DNA of 64,000 nucleotides from DT-110 sp030148525 (GCA_965227445.1 OZ245751.1:2790001-2854000), one strand, 5' to 3'; shown: positions 1-9,068, counted from the first letter of the stretch. Made by a program: numbers and translations. The notes: generated from the letters alone by a model not told the origin.

Positions 1-1920
1 CATCGTCGCCGGATAGCAGGTACCTTCTTTAATATTGTGGTAGGGTGAATACCCTTTGAGGTACGCAAACATATCGGGATCATCATCGGCCGTACCGTAA
101 TCGTAGGCCCAACCGGCTCCGGCGGTAAACTCGTGATAACGCAGCATATCCAAAACACCAACCGCCGGCAGAGCCACTTTCATGAGGTCGGGACGCTGCG
201 TCATTACCGCACCGACCAATAGGCCGCCATTTGATCCCCCGTGCAGAGCCAGCTTTTCGGAACTCGTATATCCCTCGTCGATCAGGTACTCGGCGGCAGC
301 GATGAAGTCATCGAACACATTCTGTTTGTTCATTTTTGTACCGGCTTGGTGCCACTTTTCGCCGTATTCACCACCACCGCGCAGATTGGGAACTGCATAA
401 ACACCACCGTTCTCCAGCCAAATGATATTGGACACACTAAAGCTCGGGGTCAGACTGATGTTAAACCCGCCGTAGCCATAGAGCATAGTCGGATTCATCC
501 CGTCCATAGATAAGCCCTTCTTGTGGGTTATCATCATGGGAATCTTCGTGCCATCTTTGGAGGTATAAAATACCTGCCTGGACACGAAATCGTCCGGGTC
601 GAATTGTACGCCACTCTCTTTGTACACTGCCGATTCACCTGACTCCACATCGTAGGAGTAAATCGTACCCGGCTTGATATAACTGACAAAACTGTAGTAG
701 AGGGTCTTCTGATCCCATTTACCTCCCAACCCGCCTACAGAGCCCTGTCCGGGCAAGTCAATCACGCGAACGAGGTTTCCTTCCAGGTCGATTTGCTCAA
801 TGTAGGCCAGGGCATCTTTCAGGTAGCGGGCAAAAAAGTAGCCTCCGCCGGTGCCTGTACTAAGCGGCTCATCCCGTTCGGCAATGACGTCCTCCCAGTT
901 GTCGGGCGTTGGGTTGGCAGCGTCGACCTTAACCAAACGGGAGTTCGGTGCATCCAGATCGGTCTGGATGTAGATGGTTTCTCCTTCGACGTGAACCACG
1001 GAGTGGTTATTATCAAAATTGGTTACCACCGGAAGGATGGGACTATCATCCCTGCGCAAATCCTTGATATACAACTCATTGCCAGAGGTTGAAACGGAGG
1101 CAGAAACCACCAGCCAGTTACCATCTTCACTTACGCCACCAAAGATGTAGCGACGTGGAGTTGCTTCCCCGCCGAAGACGAGTTCGTCGCTCGACTGAGG
1201 AGTTCCCAATTCATGGAAGTACAATTTGTGGTACTGCGTCATGGCCGACAATTCACTACCTTCAGGCTTGTCGTAAGAGCTGTAGAAAAACCCCTCATTC
1301 CCCTTCCAGGAAATGCCGCTGAATTTCACATCGCGGATGGTATCTCCTACCTGCTCCATAGTTTCAGTATCGATCACAATGATCTTTCGCCAGTCGGAGC
1401 CACCTTCAGAGATTGCATAGGCGGCTAAACTACCGTCGTCAGTAAAATTTAACCCCGCCAGTGAGGTGGTACCATCTTCCGAGAACGTATTGGGGTCGAG
1501 GAATACCTCCGGATCGCCACCTTCCTTTTGCCGGTATACGACGTATTGATTTTGCAGGCCATCGTTTTTATAGAAGTACGTATAGTCGCCTTCCGAAAAA
1601 GGAGCGCTATACTTTTCGTAGTTCCACAATTCCGTTAGCCGGTTTTGGATGGCCTCGCGAAAAGGAATCTGTTCCAGGTAATTAAAGGTCACCTCGTTTT
1701 GACGGCTTACCCAGTCCTCCGTATCGGCGGCCCGGTCGTCTTCCAGCCATCGGTAAGGGTCAGGGACAGCTTGGTTATGGTAGGTATCTACGACCCCTAC
1801 CGTTTTCGTCTCGGGGTAGTCTGATGTCATAGTTGGATCCAGTTGATCATCGGGTGTTTCGCTTTGGCAAGCTGCCAAAAACAGCGCGGCTAACATAGCC
1901 ACAGGATATAAACGTTTCAT
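1..1920 (-). CDS. Prolyl oligopeptidase (S9A) lipoprotein, 3' end outside window
   Basis: This is a serine peptidase that cleaves after proline in short peptides, probably lipid-anchored in the periplasm or outer membrane. The translation begins with a lipoprotein signal (lipobox LAAC, Cys at about residue 18). The N-terminal part carries the family segment DPYRWLED, followed by a beta-propeller region. Near residue 563 lies the nucleophile motif HGGSNGG, close to the position of the catalytic Ser in classical S9A enzymes. The Asp and His of the triad should lie beyond base 1, so completeness cannot be judged. The start at 1920 is chosen because it opens the signal peptide directly. It is transcribed in the same direction as the cyclodeaminase gene upstream, about 108 bases away, so co-transcription is possible but not shown. 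Confidence 0.93.
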   Translation of the reverse strand, partial: MKRLYPVAMLAALFLAACQSETPDDQLDPTMTSDYPETKTVGVVDTYHNQAVPDPYRWLEDDRAADTEDWVSRQNEVTFNYLEQIPFREAIQNRLTELWNYEKYSAPFSEGDYTYFYKNDGLQNQYVVYRQKEGGDPEVFLDPNTFSEDGTTSLAGLNFTDDGSLAAYAISEGGSDWRKIIVIDTETMEQVGDTIRDVKFSGISWKGNEGFFYSSYDKPEGSELSAMTQYHKLYFHELGTPQSSDELVFGGEATPRRYIFGGVSEDGNWLVVSASVSTSGNELYIKDLRRDDSPILPVVTNFDNNHSVVHVEGETIYIQTDLDAPNSRLVKVDAANPTPDNWEDVIAERDEPLSTGTGGGYFFARYLKDALAYIEQIDLEGNLVRVIDLPGQGSVGGLGGKWDQKTLYYSFVSYIKPGTIYSYDVESGESAVYKESGVQFDPDDFVSRQVFYTSKDGTKIPMMITHKKGLSMDGMNPTMLYGYGGFNISLTPSFSVSNIIWLENGGVYAVPNLRGGGEYGEKWHQAGTKMNKQNVFDDFIAAAEYLIDEGYTSSEKLALHGGSNGGLLVGAVMTQRPDLMKVALPAVGVLDMLRYHEFTAGAGWAYDYGTADDDPDMFAYLKGYSPYHNIKEGTCYPATM

Positions 1921-2028
1921 GCGTGTTTTTGATTTAAATGTAGCATGAAGATGGGCATAAACCTTTTCGAAAAGTAAAATTATTCCAGGCCCAACCTCAC
2001 ATTAAATGTACACATTTATAGTCATGGA

Positions 2029-3003
2029 TTACCCCGATTCGTCGAGGCTACGCTGCTGAAGGTCTAAAAGTAATTCCGCTACCGCCAGGTCTTCAATGGC
2101 ATGTCCCACCGACTTAAAAAGGGTGATATCTTCGTTCCTGCGTTGTACCGTAACCCGTTGGTTACAAAGATCAAACAGGTCAGCTTCAACTGCCTGGGGC
2201 CCGATAACACCTTCGCGTATTGGAATAGCCAGGTCGCCCCCGGTATAGCCGCCGGATTTTCGTTCATCTGCAAAGATGCGGGCGCGGGTGATCACCTCGT
2301 CGTCCGTTTCCCGCATGGTTGGTTTATAGGAACCCACCAGGTCGAGGTGTTGCCCGGGCCGAATATACTTTCCGGCTATCAACGGATCGGAACTCATGGT
2401 AGCGGTGCTGATCAGGTCGACAGTTGGCACGGTGTCGGCCAGGGAGGATGTGGTTTGTACGATCGTTGCCGGGAAGTCACTGGCGAGCCTTTGCGCCAGT
2501 TGATCGGCTTTTTTCGCAGAGCGTCCCCACACCCATATTTGCTGTAAGGGGAAAACCGCCGCGTGGGCTTTTACCAATTCCGGGGCCAGGGTTCCGGTCC
2601 CGACAATCAATAGTGAATGGGTATCAGGCCGTGCGAGATAACGAGCTGCCAGGGCAGAAGTAGCAGCCGTTCGCCAAACTGTCAGGCGAGGGGCATCAAC
2701 CAGCAGTATCGGTTGACCAGTGGGTGCATCGAACAACACGTAAACCCCTTGAATAGCAGGAAGGTCGCGTTGGGCATTCCCGGGCGTAACGGTAACCAGT
2801 TTCACCCCCAGACTGTTGGGAAGGTGCCAGGCCGGCATGAGTAAGAGCGTAGATTCCGGTTGTCCGTCGCGAGTGGGTAAATCAAAGTGACTGCGCTCCG
2901 GAACTTCCACATTTAGGCGAAAAGCCCGATCCAGGGAATCGATAACAACAGAATAAGATAACATGGCATCCAATTCGGCTGCCGATATCCAGGGAATATT
3001 CAT
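2029..3003 (-). CDS. Ornithine cyclodeaminase / mu-crystallin family NAD(P)-dependent enzyme
   Basis: The 324-residue product matches the ornithine cyclodeaminase/mu-crystallin family in length and pattern. Visible marks are the N-terminal substrate-domain segment with ERSHFDLPTR and a central Rossmann region with GTGTLAPELV, followed by an acidic/charged cofactor loop near VWGRSAKKAD. The C-terminal part has DLVGSYKPTMRETDDEVI. Family members convert ornithine to proline or reduce cyclic ketimines and pyrroline-2-carboxylate; the substrate cannot be fixed from sequence. It has no signal peptide and should be cytoplasmic. It lies alone between the prolyl peptidase (same strand, downstream) and a divergent amidohydrolase. 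A proline or hydroxyproline catabolic role beside a prolyl peptidase is attractive but only inference. Confidence 0.85.
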   Translation of the reverse strand: MNIPWISAAELDAMLSYSVVIDSLDRAFRLNVEVPERSHFDLPTRDGQPESTLLLMPAWHLPNSLGVKLVTVTPGNAQRDLPAIQGVYVLFDAPTGQPILLVDAPRLTVWRTAATSALAARYLARPDTHSLLIVGTGTLAPELVKAHAAVFPLQQIWVWGRSAKKADQLAQRLASDFPATIVQTTSSLADTVPTVDLISTATMSSDPLIAGKYIRPGQHLDLVGSYKPTMRETDDEVITRARIFADERKSGGYTGGDLAIPIREGVIGPQAVEADLFDLCNQRVTVQRRNEDITLFKSVGHAIEDLAVAELLLDLQQRSLDESG

Positions 3004-3053
3004 CGGTATTCTTTTACCGAAAGGTAAACGAATTTCCTACCTATACCAATCGC

Positions 3054-3084
3054 AAAAAAACAGCAAGGCATAATACCTTGCTGT
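3054..3084 (-). terminator. Terminator-like hairpin in the leader of the cyclodeaminase gene
   Basis: A perfect 9-bp stem (3060-3068 with 3076-3084, arm ACAGCAAGG) with a 7-base loop is followed on the minus strand by seven U residues. It sits about 50 bases upstream of the minus-strand gene starting at 3003. No minus-strand gene lies just upstream, so it either ends an unseen short transcript or acts as a leader attenuator. Confidence 0.55.
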
Positions 3085-3329
3085 GTTCAAGAACAATTCC
3101 CCCTTTTTGAATTATCCATATTCTTTAAAACACTGTAGAAATCCGTAGGGGCGGATTCAGGGAATGGGTAATAGTGCTTTTTTGAGATTTCCCCCTTTTT
3201 GATTATCCAATGCTAAAGTAGAACAAAAACCTATGAAAAAAAACCACATAAACATGGGGCCCTATGGAATCCCGTTTTTATGCAGGATTTTGCCTATTTT
3301 TCTTTCAAATACAGAAAAAGCAAGAACAA

Positions 3330-4922
3330 ATGAATAAATGCTGCACCCTCTATTTCGTCCTTTTACTCTTTATCCCATCCTGGATATTTGCCCAGGTCGA
3401 CACCTCTCCTGACCGGGGACCAAACGAAGGGGATGGCCCCTATTCACAGCTTATAATTCGTGGTGTTACCCTGATAAATGGCAACGGAGCACCACCCCGC
3501 GGCCCCATCGACGTAGTCATTGAAGGCAATCGGATCACAAATATAGCGGTAGTCGGTTACCCCGGAGTTCCCATCGACGATAGCCGCAGGCCACAACTAA
3601 GGGAAGGGGGCCGGGAACTGGATGCCGAGGGCATGTATTTGCTGCCGGGATTCGTGGACATGCACGGGCACATTGGCGGATCTGCACAGGGTGCCGATGC
3701 TGAGTACGTCTTCAAGCTATGGATGGGGCATGGAATTACGACCATCCGCGACCCATCGTGCGGAAATGGTCTGGATTGGGTCCTGGAACACAAGGAGCGC
3801 TCGGCCAATAACGAAATCGTTGCGCCCCGGATACTAGCTTACACCTCCTTTGGGCAAGGGCATGATGGCCCTATTTCTACGCCTGAGGAAGCCAGAGCCT
3901 GGGTACGTACTAATGCCGACCGCGGTGCCGATGGCATCAAATTTTTCGGTGCACCTCCTGAGATTATGTCTGCCGCACTGGACGAAAACAGAAAACTCGG
4001 TCTGCGTTCGGCCTGTCACCATGCTCAGATGGACGTAGGACGCTGGAATGTACTGAATTCTGCCCGGGCAGGACTTACCTCCATGGAGCACTGGTACGGT
4101 TTACCCGAAGCCCTATTCACTGATCGCACTGTGCAGAACTATCCGCTGGATTACAACTACCAAAATGAACAGCACCGCTTTGAGGAGGCGGGCAAACTGT
4201 GGGAACAAGCTGCCGAACCGTACAGCGAGCACTGGAATACCGTAATGGAGGAATTACTGGAACTGGATTTCACGATCGATCCTACCTTCAACATCTACGA
4301 AGCCAGTCGCGACCTGATGCGGGCACGGCGGGCCGAATGGCACGAAGAGTACACCTTACCGTCTCTCTGGAAGTTTTACCTCCCCAGTCGGATTTCCCAC
4401 GGGTCTTATTGGCATTTCTGGGGCACAGAGCAAGAGGTTGCCTGGAAACGCAATTACCAGCTTTGGATGACCTTCATCAACGAATACAAAAACCGGGGCG
4501 GACGAGTCACTGCTGGTTCGGACTCCGGGTTCATCTTTCAACTGTACGGATTCGCCTATATCCGGGAACTTGAATTACTGCGTGAAGCAGGCTTTCACCC
4601 GCTCGAGGTAATCCGTTCCGCTACCCTCAATGGTGCCGAAGCCCTCGGCATGGATGATCAGATCGGAACCATCGCACCAGGCAAACTGGCCGACCTGGTC
4701 CTCGTCGAGGAAAACCCACTGGAAAACCTGAAGGTGCTCTACGGAACCGGCGCCATCAAACTGAAGGGCATTGACGACATTCAGCGCGTTGGCGGTGTCA
4801 AATACACCATTAAAGACGGTGTCATTTACGACGCCAAACAGCTACTGTCCGATGTCCGCGAAATGGTAGAAGAGGCCAAGGCGGAAGAAGACTACCAGAT
4901 CGTACAACCGGGGAAAGGGTGA
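3330..4922 (+). CDS. Secreted metal-dependent amidohydrolase
   Basis: This is a member of the amidohydrolase superfamily (imidazolonepropionase/dipeptidase-like), probably exported. The ATG at 3330 is preferred over the longer frame from 3264 because it opens a clear signal peptide ending near FAQVD. The mature protein starts with a small beta domain (GVTLINGNG) and then has the metal motif GFVDMHGHIGG. His residues of SACHHAQMD and the later GSDSGF Asp are consistent with the other metal ligands. The C-terminal segment GTIAPGKLADLVLVEENPLENL is characteristic of the superfamily. The substrate is unknown; related secreted enzymes often act on peptides or lactams. The gene is convergent with rimM, 41 bases away, with no strong terminator between them. 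Confidence 0.88.
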   Translation: MNKCCTLYFVLLLFIPSWIFAQVDTSPDRGPNEGDGPYSQLIIRGVTLINGNGAPPRGPIDVVIEGNRITNIAVVGYPGVPIDDSRRPQLREGGRELDAEGMYLLPGFVDMHGHIGGSAQGADAEYVFKLWMGHGITTIRDPSCGNGLDWVLEHKERSANNEIVAPRILAYTSFGQGHDGPISTPEEARAWVRTNADRGADGIKFFGAPPEIMSAALDENRKLGLRSACHHAQMDVGRWNVLNSARAGLTSMEHWYGLPEALFTDRTVQNYPLDYNYQNEQHRFEEAGKLWEQAAEPYSEHWNTVMEELLELDFTIDPTFNIYEASRDLMRARRAEWHEEYTLPSLWKFYLPSRISHGSYWHFWGTEQEVAWKRNYQLWMTFINEYKNRGGRVTAGSDSGFIFQLYGFAYIRELELLREAGFHPLEVIRSATLNGAEALGMDDQIGTIAPGKLADLVLVEENPLENLKVLYGTGAIKLKGIDDIQRVGGVKYTIKDGVIYDAKQLLSDVREMVEEAKAEEDYQIVQPGKG

Positions 4923-4963
4923 GTTGGTGAAAGGGAGAATTGTAGAGAAATCAGGGAGTGATC

Positions 4964-5476
4964 TTATAAAGACAACAACCCCTCGGGAAGATCCGTGTGT
5001 ACAATGCGCTTGCCCTTATCAATTGACTGGACAAACACTTCATTGAGCGGGATCATAACCTCCTGATCATCGCGTTGGATGATCGCCATCCATTGCTGGG
5101 GATACTCCAGTACTTCGGCAATTTCGCCAAGGGTACCGGCTTGCGTATCGTGGAGTTGATAACCGACCAGGTCTTCGTAATCTGGTCCGTCCTGATCATC
5201 GGAGGCTTCGGAAATATCGGTTTCGCGGAGATAGACATCCTGTCCGCTCAGCGGTGTGGCGTCCTCGCGGTTGGCCATGTCCTCGAACCGGACCAGTAAA
5301 GTGGGGCCCCCTTTAACGGATTCAATAAAGTACGGTAGCGGTGTACGGGGGTGGCCCGCAAAGAGCACCCCCGCCTTCGCTACGTCTTCCAGATATATGT
5401 CCTCGAGGTGGAGTCGCAAGAATCCCTCCAGCCCATGTACTTTTCCGAGTTTACCGACGCGTACAAAGGTTTCCAT
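4964..5476 (-). CDS. rimM: 16S rRNA maturation factor RimM
   Basis: RimM binds ribosomal protein S19 and assists folding of the 30S head during 16S rRNA maturation. The 170-residue product has the usual two-part layout: an N-terminal RimM barrel (VRVGKLGKVHGLEGFLRLH, positions 5-23) and a C-terminal PRC-barrel segment with EDLVGYQLHDTQ and VMIPLNEVFVQSID. Length is normal. It follows mnmA on the same strand with an 8-base gap, so the two form an operon expressed from the promoter upstream of mnmA. An unusually acidic linker (EASDDQDGPDYED) joins the two domains. Confidence 0.95.
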   Translation of the reverse strand: METFVRVGKLGKVHGLEGFLRLHLEDIYLEDVAKAGVLFAGHPRTPLPYFIESVKGGPTLLVRFEDMANREDATPLSGQDVYLRETDISEASDDQDGPDYEDLVGYQLHDTQAGTLGEIAEVLEYPQQWMAIIQRDDQEVMIPLNEVFVQSIDKGKRIVHTDLPEGLLSL

Positions 5477-5484
5477 AGCGTCGT

Positions 5485-6597
5485 TTAGTTGGCATTAGGT
5501 ATGGCGCTGCTGTGAATGATACCGCCACCAACCACGTCGTCGCCCTCGAAGAAAACAGCAGACTGGCCCGGTGCCACGCCCGTAACATTAGCTAAAAACT
5601 CAACCTGTACCCGGTCGTCGTCGACCGGATGGATGGTGCTCAGTGTTCCCTGATCCTTATAGCGGATACGAGTGGTTGCCTCCAGGCCATCCGGAATGCG
5701 ATCGTACTTCATACTATTCAGCTTGTACACCTGCATGCCATTGCGCACCAGATCGGTCACGTCGCCCAGAACCACGGTGTTGGTTTCGGGGCGAATTTCG
5801 GTGACGTATACCGGTTTGCCCAGAGCAATGCCCAGGCCTTTTCGCTGACCAATGGTGTAGAAGGGGTAGCCTTTGTGGTTACCCAACACATTCCCTTGCG
5901 GGTCGACGAAAGTACCGCCATCCACCTTTTCTTCGAGGCCGGAAACCCGACGCTTCAGAAAGCCGCGGTAATCATTATCGGGGACGAAACAGATCTCGTA
6001 GCTTTCCCCTTTTTTCGACAAATCGGTATAGCCGGCATCAAAGGCCATTTGGCGCACTTCCGGCTTGGTGTAAGGCCCCAATGGAAAACGGCTGCGACGC
6101 AGTGCTTCCTGGCTCAATCCCCATAGCACGTAGGATTGGTCTTTCTTATCATCCACCCCACGGCTAATGAAACGCCGGCCATTTTCCTCTTTGATCTTGG
6201 CGTAATGCCCGGTGGCAATAAACTCGCAATCCAAGGCATCAGCCCGCTTAAGCAGAGCACTCCACTTGATGTGGGTGTTGCACAGCACACAGGGGTTGGG
6301 GGTGCGTCCGGCGAGGTACTCATCGACGAAGTTATCGATGACGTAGTCGCCAAACTCATCCCGGATATCAATAATAAAGTGATGAAATCCCATGTGTACC
6401 GCTACCTGGCGGGCATCGTTGATGGAATCCAGGCTACAGCAGCCCGTTTCTTTTTTGGATCCGCCGGAGTTGGCGTAATCCCAGGTTTTCATCGTAATCC
6501 CTACGACTTCATACCCCTCGTCGTGGAGCATCATGGCGGTTACGGTACTATCAATACCCCCGCTCATGGCTACAAGTACTTTTCCGTGTTTACTCAT
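5485..6597 (-). CDS. mnmA: tRNA-specific 2-thiouridylase MnmA
   Basis: MnmA installs the 2-thio group on the wobble uridine 34 of tRNA-Glu, -Gln and -Lys. The 370-residue product shows the PP-loop AMSGGIDSTV near residue 10 for ATP activation, the catalytic Cys in NPCVLCNTHIKW (Cys103) and the second Cys in EICFVPD (Cys203). The pocket segment GQRKGLGIAL follows. An additional Cys pair (ETGCCSLD, 53-54) is a common variant in this phylum. It heads an operon with rimM. The start at 6597 is supported by the position of the PP-loop and by a promoter-like sequence about 65 bases upstream. Confidence 0.96.
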   Translation of the reverse strand: MSKHGKVLVAMSGGIDSTVTAMMLHDEGYEVVGITMKTWDYANSGGSKKETGCCSLDSINDARQVAVHMGFHHFIIDIRDEFGDYVIDNFVDEYLAGRTPNPCVLCNTHIKWSALLKRADALDCEFIATGHYAKIKEENGRRFISRGVDDKKDQSYVLWGLSQEALRRSRFPLGPYTKPEVRQMAFDAGYTDLSKKGESYEICFVPDNDYRGFLKRRVSGLEEKVDGGTFVDPQGNVLGNHKGYPFYTIGQRKGLGIALGKPVYVTEIRPETNTVVLGDVTDLVRNGMQVYKLNSMKYDRIPDGLEATTRIRYKDQGTLSTIHPVDDDRVQVEFLANVTGVAPGQSAVFFEGDDVVGGGIIHSSAIPNAN

Positions 6598-6660
6598 TTT
6601 TGTTGTTTAGCGCAGTGCCTTCAAAGGACACCTGCCAGTTCAACGATTTATTAGAGCCTA

Positions 6661-6692
6661 CAAAAGTAGGCATACAATAGTTTCGTCGCAAC
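6661..6692 (-). promoter_or_regulatory. Bacteroidota-type promoter for mnmA-rimM
   Basis: On the minus strand TACTTTTG (6661-6668) matches the -7 consensus TAnnTTTG exactly. GTTG at 6689-6692 lies 20 bases upstream, near the -33 TTTG consensus. The start codon follows about 63 bases downstream. Confidence 0.5.
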
Positions 6693-6847
6693 TATAGTTT
6701 TGTTTTAGACGTGCTTTTGCCGGGTTTTGACCGCCTATACAGACTCTACTTCTCAGGTTTCGATTTGCACCACCTGCGCAGGTTAGGTATATTGCCCATA
6801 TTGAACCGGCTTAATGCAACCCCTGTTCACTATAAAAACACCCATTT

Positions 6848-7786
6848 ATGAACCGATCACTTCGCATTTTATCCATCTTATTTACCTGCTGCCTCGCTAT
6901 TTCGCTGTCGGCCCAGGAGATTGGCAAAGCATCCTACTACGCCAACGAGTTTGACGGTGGACGCACGTATTTTGGGGAAACCTACGATAAAGACCAATAC
7001 ACAGCAGCCCATAAAGTACATCCGCAGGGTACCCGCCTGAAGGTTACCCGCATTGATAATGGGAAATCAGTGATCGTGCGCGTCAACGACCGGGGCCCCT
7101 ATATCAGTGGCCGGATTATTGAACTATCCTACGCCGCTGCCCGCGATATCGGCATGCTCGACGAAGGCGTGGCCGACGTCCAGGTCGAAGTGGTCAGTAA
7201 GGGCGCTAATACCCAACCGGCAACAAATAATCAGCAATCCGCAAATAATGCTAATGAACGCGGTGTGCGCAGCCGCTCGGGTACCACCTCCGATCAAAAC
7301 ACCCAATCGGATCCGCCGGCTACCAGGGCGCGCGGTGGCAGCACAAATTCGACACCACCAGTGCAGCAACCGGCTACACAAGGAAATTCCGCCAGCCCGC
7401 CTTCGGCTACTACACCCTCCACCCGGTCGAACCAGGCTGAGGCCATCGAAAATCGTCCGGAATCGGAGCGCATCCTCCGGGGATACGAGCCCTACGGTCT
7501 TTTCGATATCAAAGTAATGAGCGTACAAAAAGCTGGTTTCGGCGTCCAGGTCGCTACCTTCAGCAGCTACGAAAACACCCTGAAAAAAGTCACCGAACTG
7601 CAAGGCATGTGGTTCAATGACATCCTGGTCAGCGTGGAAAAAGCCGGAGGTAACAAACGGTATAAGGTCATCCTGGGGCCCTTCGCCGATCGCAATAAAG
7701 CGACCAACTATTTGTCCAGCTTACGCAAAAATAAAAAGGGCGTGGATGGATTCGTGGTCGACCTGAATGCCATCAATTACGAATGA
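6848..7786 (+). CDS. RlpA-like double-psi beta-barrel protein with SPOR domain
   Basis: RlpA proteins act on or bind septal peptidoglycan in the periplasm; some are lytic transglycosylases for glycan lacking stem peptides. The 312-residue product has a signal peptide (to about residue 22, SLSAQ). A DPBB domain follows (about 24-118) with the family motifs GKASYYANEFDGGRT, AAHKVHPQGTRLKVT and RVNDRGPYISGRIIELS. A low-complexity Thr/Gln/Pro/Ser linker spans about 120-205. A C-terminal SPOR-like domain (about 230-308, FGVQVATFSSYENTL, YKVILGPFADRNKAT) should bind denuded glycan at the division site. It is not a lipoprotein, unlike many proteobacterial RlpA proteins. It is monocistronic and divergent from mnmA. 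Confidence 0.9.
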   Translation: MNRSLRILSILFTCCLAISLSAQEIGKASYYANEFDGGRTYFGETYDKDQYTAAHKVHPQGTRLKVTRIDNGKSVIVRVNDRGPYISGRIIELSYAAARDIGMLDEGVADVQVEVVSKGANTQPATNNQQSANNANERGVRSRSGTTSDQNTQSDPPATRARGGSTNSTPPVQQPATQGNSASPPSATTPSTRSNQAEAIENRPESERILRGYEPYGLFDIKVMSVQKAGFGVQVATFSSYENTLKKVTELQGMWFNDILVSVEKAGGNKRYKVILGPFADRNKATNYLSSLRKNKKGVDGFVVDLNAINYE

Positions 7787-8008
7787 TCCTCCGAGTGAAT
7801 GATGAATGCTAAGTGCTGAATTAGGTTATATAGGGACCACACTCCTTAAGTTGCAATTCTACAAATAATGGAGAACCATTACCTTTTAGGATAAAGACTG
7901 AGGTTGAGGTTTAGGCTAAGTCCATGAACCTTGGACCATGAACTCTCCGCTCTGCCAGCGAGCACAATACTTTGAAGTCTGGGAATCGGGAGAAAATCCA
8001 GAGCAAAT
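7787..8008. other. Intergenic region with a short GGACC-word repeat
   Basis: No gene is supported. Positions 7921-7945 hold a short GAACCTTGGACCATGAAC repeat of the kind seen in larger form near 30.2, 57.0 and 61.9 kb. Confidence 0.5.
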
Positions 8009-8494
8009 CTACTTCACATTCACTCCACCTGCGACGGGATTCAGGTTTACTACCTTTTCCTGCTTATTGACAACTTCGAAGGGAGTGGGATTTTCCGTGA
8101 AACCAACGTAGGCCTTTTGGCCACGCCCGCCTGTCACTTTAAAGCAAATGGTGAAAACCGGTTGGCCGTCCATTTTAGTAACCCCCTGGAGGGAGTTGTC
8201 GATCCAGACGACCGTCAGGAGGCCTTCCGCGGTCTTTTGGGTGCCAAAGTTATTACCACTCAGCCAGGGCAGACCGAAATCACTGATGGTTTCAAACTCG
8301 AGGAAGCGTTGGTCCCACTGCAGCGTGTATTGCATGGACAAGATGTTCCGGAAATCAGCAACGGTAACGGGCACACAGATGGTTTCCCCAACTTCCGCAG
8401 ATTCGGTACCAAGCGCGAGGGTCACGCCGTCCTGGGCCGATCCAAATGTTGGAAATAGTCCGACTAAAGCTAGAAGTACGATGGTATAGCGCAT
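8009..8494 (-). CDS. Secreted single-cohesin-domain protein
   Basis: The 161-residue product has a signal peptide (to about residue 20, TFGSAQ) and then one domain with the cohesin-like pattern. It begins ALGTESAEVGETICVPVTVADFRNILSMQYTLQWD, has an internal LEFETISDFGL strand and closes with PVFTICFKVTGG. Cohesins bind dockerins in cellulosomes, but this fold is also used as a generic adhesion or scaffold module in non-cellulolytic bacteria. No dockerin, anchor or type IX sorting tail is visible, so the partner is unknown. It is a single gene flanked by repeat elements. Confidence 0.75.
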   Translation of the reverse strand: MRYTIVLLALVGLFPTFGSAQDGVTLALGTESAEVGETICVPVTVADFRNILSMQYTLQWDQRFLEFETISDFGLPWLSGNNFGTQKTAEGLLTVVWIDNSLQGVTKMDGQPVFTICFKVTGGRGQKAYVGFTENPTPFEVVNKQEKVVNLNPVAGGVNVK

Positions 8495-8510
8495 AGGATT
8501 ATGTAGTTTA

Positions 8511-8693
8511 ACGTAAGGTTGGGGTCTAGCAATTTGGTGAATTACTGAAGCCTACAACCTTACTTTGTACTTGGTATAGGGTATTGGGTAGTAGGACTTG
8601 CTTAAATCCATATACCCAATACCAATTACTTTGTACCGGGAGGTTGGGCGCTGAAAATGGTCACTCATCGAAATAGTCTACGCCCAACCTCTC
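8511..8693. repeat. Dispersed multi-hairpin repeat, family B copy 1
   Basis: Three successive inverted repeats make up this element: GTAAGGTTG/CAACCTTAC, GGTATTGGGTA/TACCCAATACC and GAGGTTGGGC/GCCCAACCTC. Related copies occur at 19875-20000, 39342-39480 (both in reverse orientation) and 41421-41553 (same orientation). Confidence 0.75.
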
Positions 8694-8758
8694 GATAGTT
8701 TAAGCAGCAAAACTAAGGAATTTAGTGGGGGCATGAGGCTAAGGAGACGTTAAGACCG

Positions 8759-8792
8759 AAAAAATCCTGTCGGGCAAATGCGACCGACAGGA
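8759..8792 (-). terminator. Terminator-like hairpin, minus strand, no obvious upstream gene
   Basis: TCCTGTCGG (8765-8773) pairs with CCGACAGGA (8784-8792), and the minus strand continues into a run of U. The nearest minus-strand gene (cohesin) lies downstream, not upstream. It could end an unseen short RNA or be a remnant. The surrounding 8694-9068 interval holds no other supported feature apart from the promoter-like box below. Confidence 0.45.
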
Positions 8793-9004
8793 CTTCGATG
8801 TAAAAACACTCACTAGTTCATTTCTTCATGCATATATATAGACGCAGGGATAGCCTTGTTCGTTGTAAGCAGTTGGGTTAAAGGCTTGTTAAACAAAGGA
8901 TCAAAAGACTCCTTTTGGTTAAGGAAATCCAAATTTGGATTTTCAGGAGAGTTACCCGGGAAGAGCATCCGGCCGGGAACTGTGGTACGAGCCGGGAATT
9001 TTAC

Positions 9005-9012
9005 TATTTTTG
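9005..9012 (+). promoter_or_regulatory. -7 promoter element for the OmpA-like gene
   Basis: TATTTTTG matches the Bacteroidota -7 consensus TAnnTTTG and lies 57 bases before the chosen ATG. No good -33 TTTG is visible at the expected distance. Confidence 0.4.
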
Positions 9013-9068
9013 TTTATGCCGGGACTTGGTATTCCAATCCCCTAACCACCCCGCCAAAGCGTGAACCC

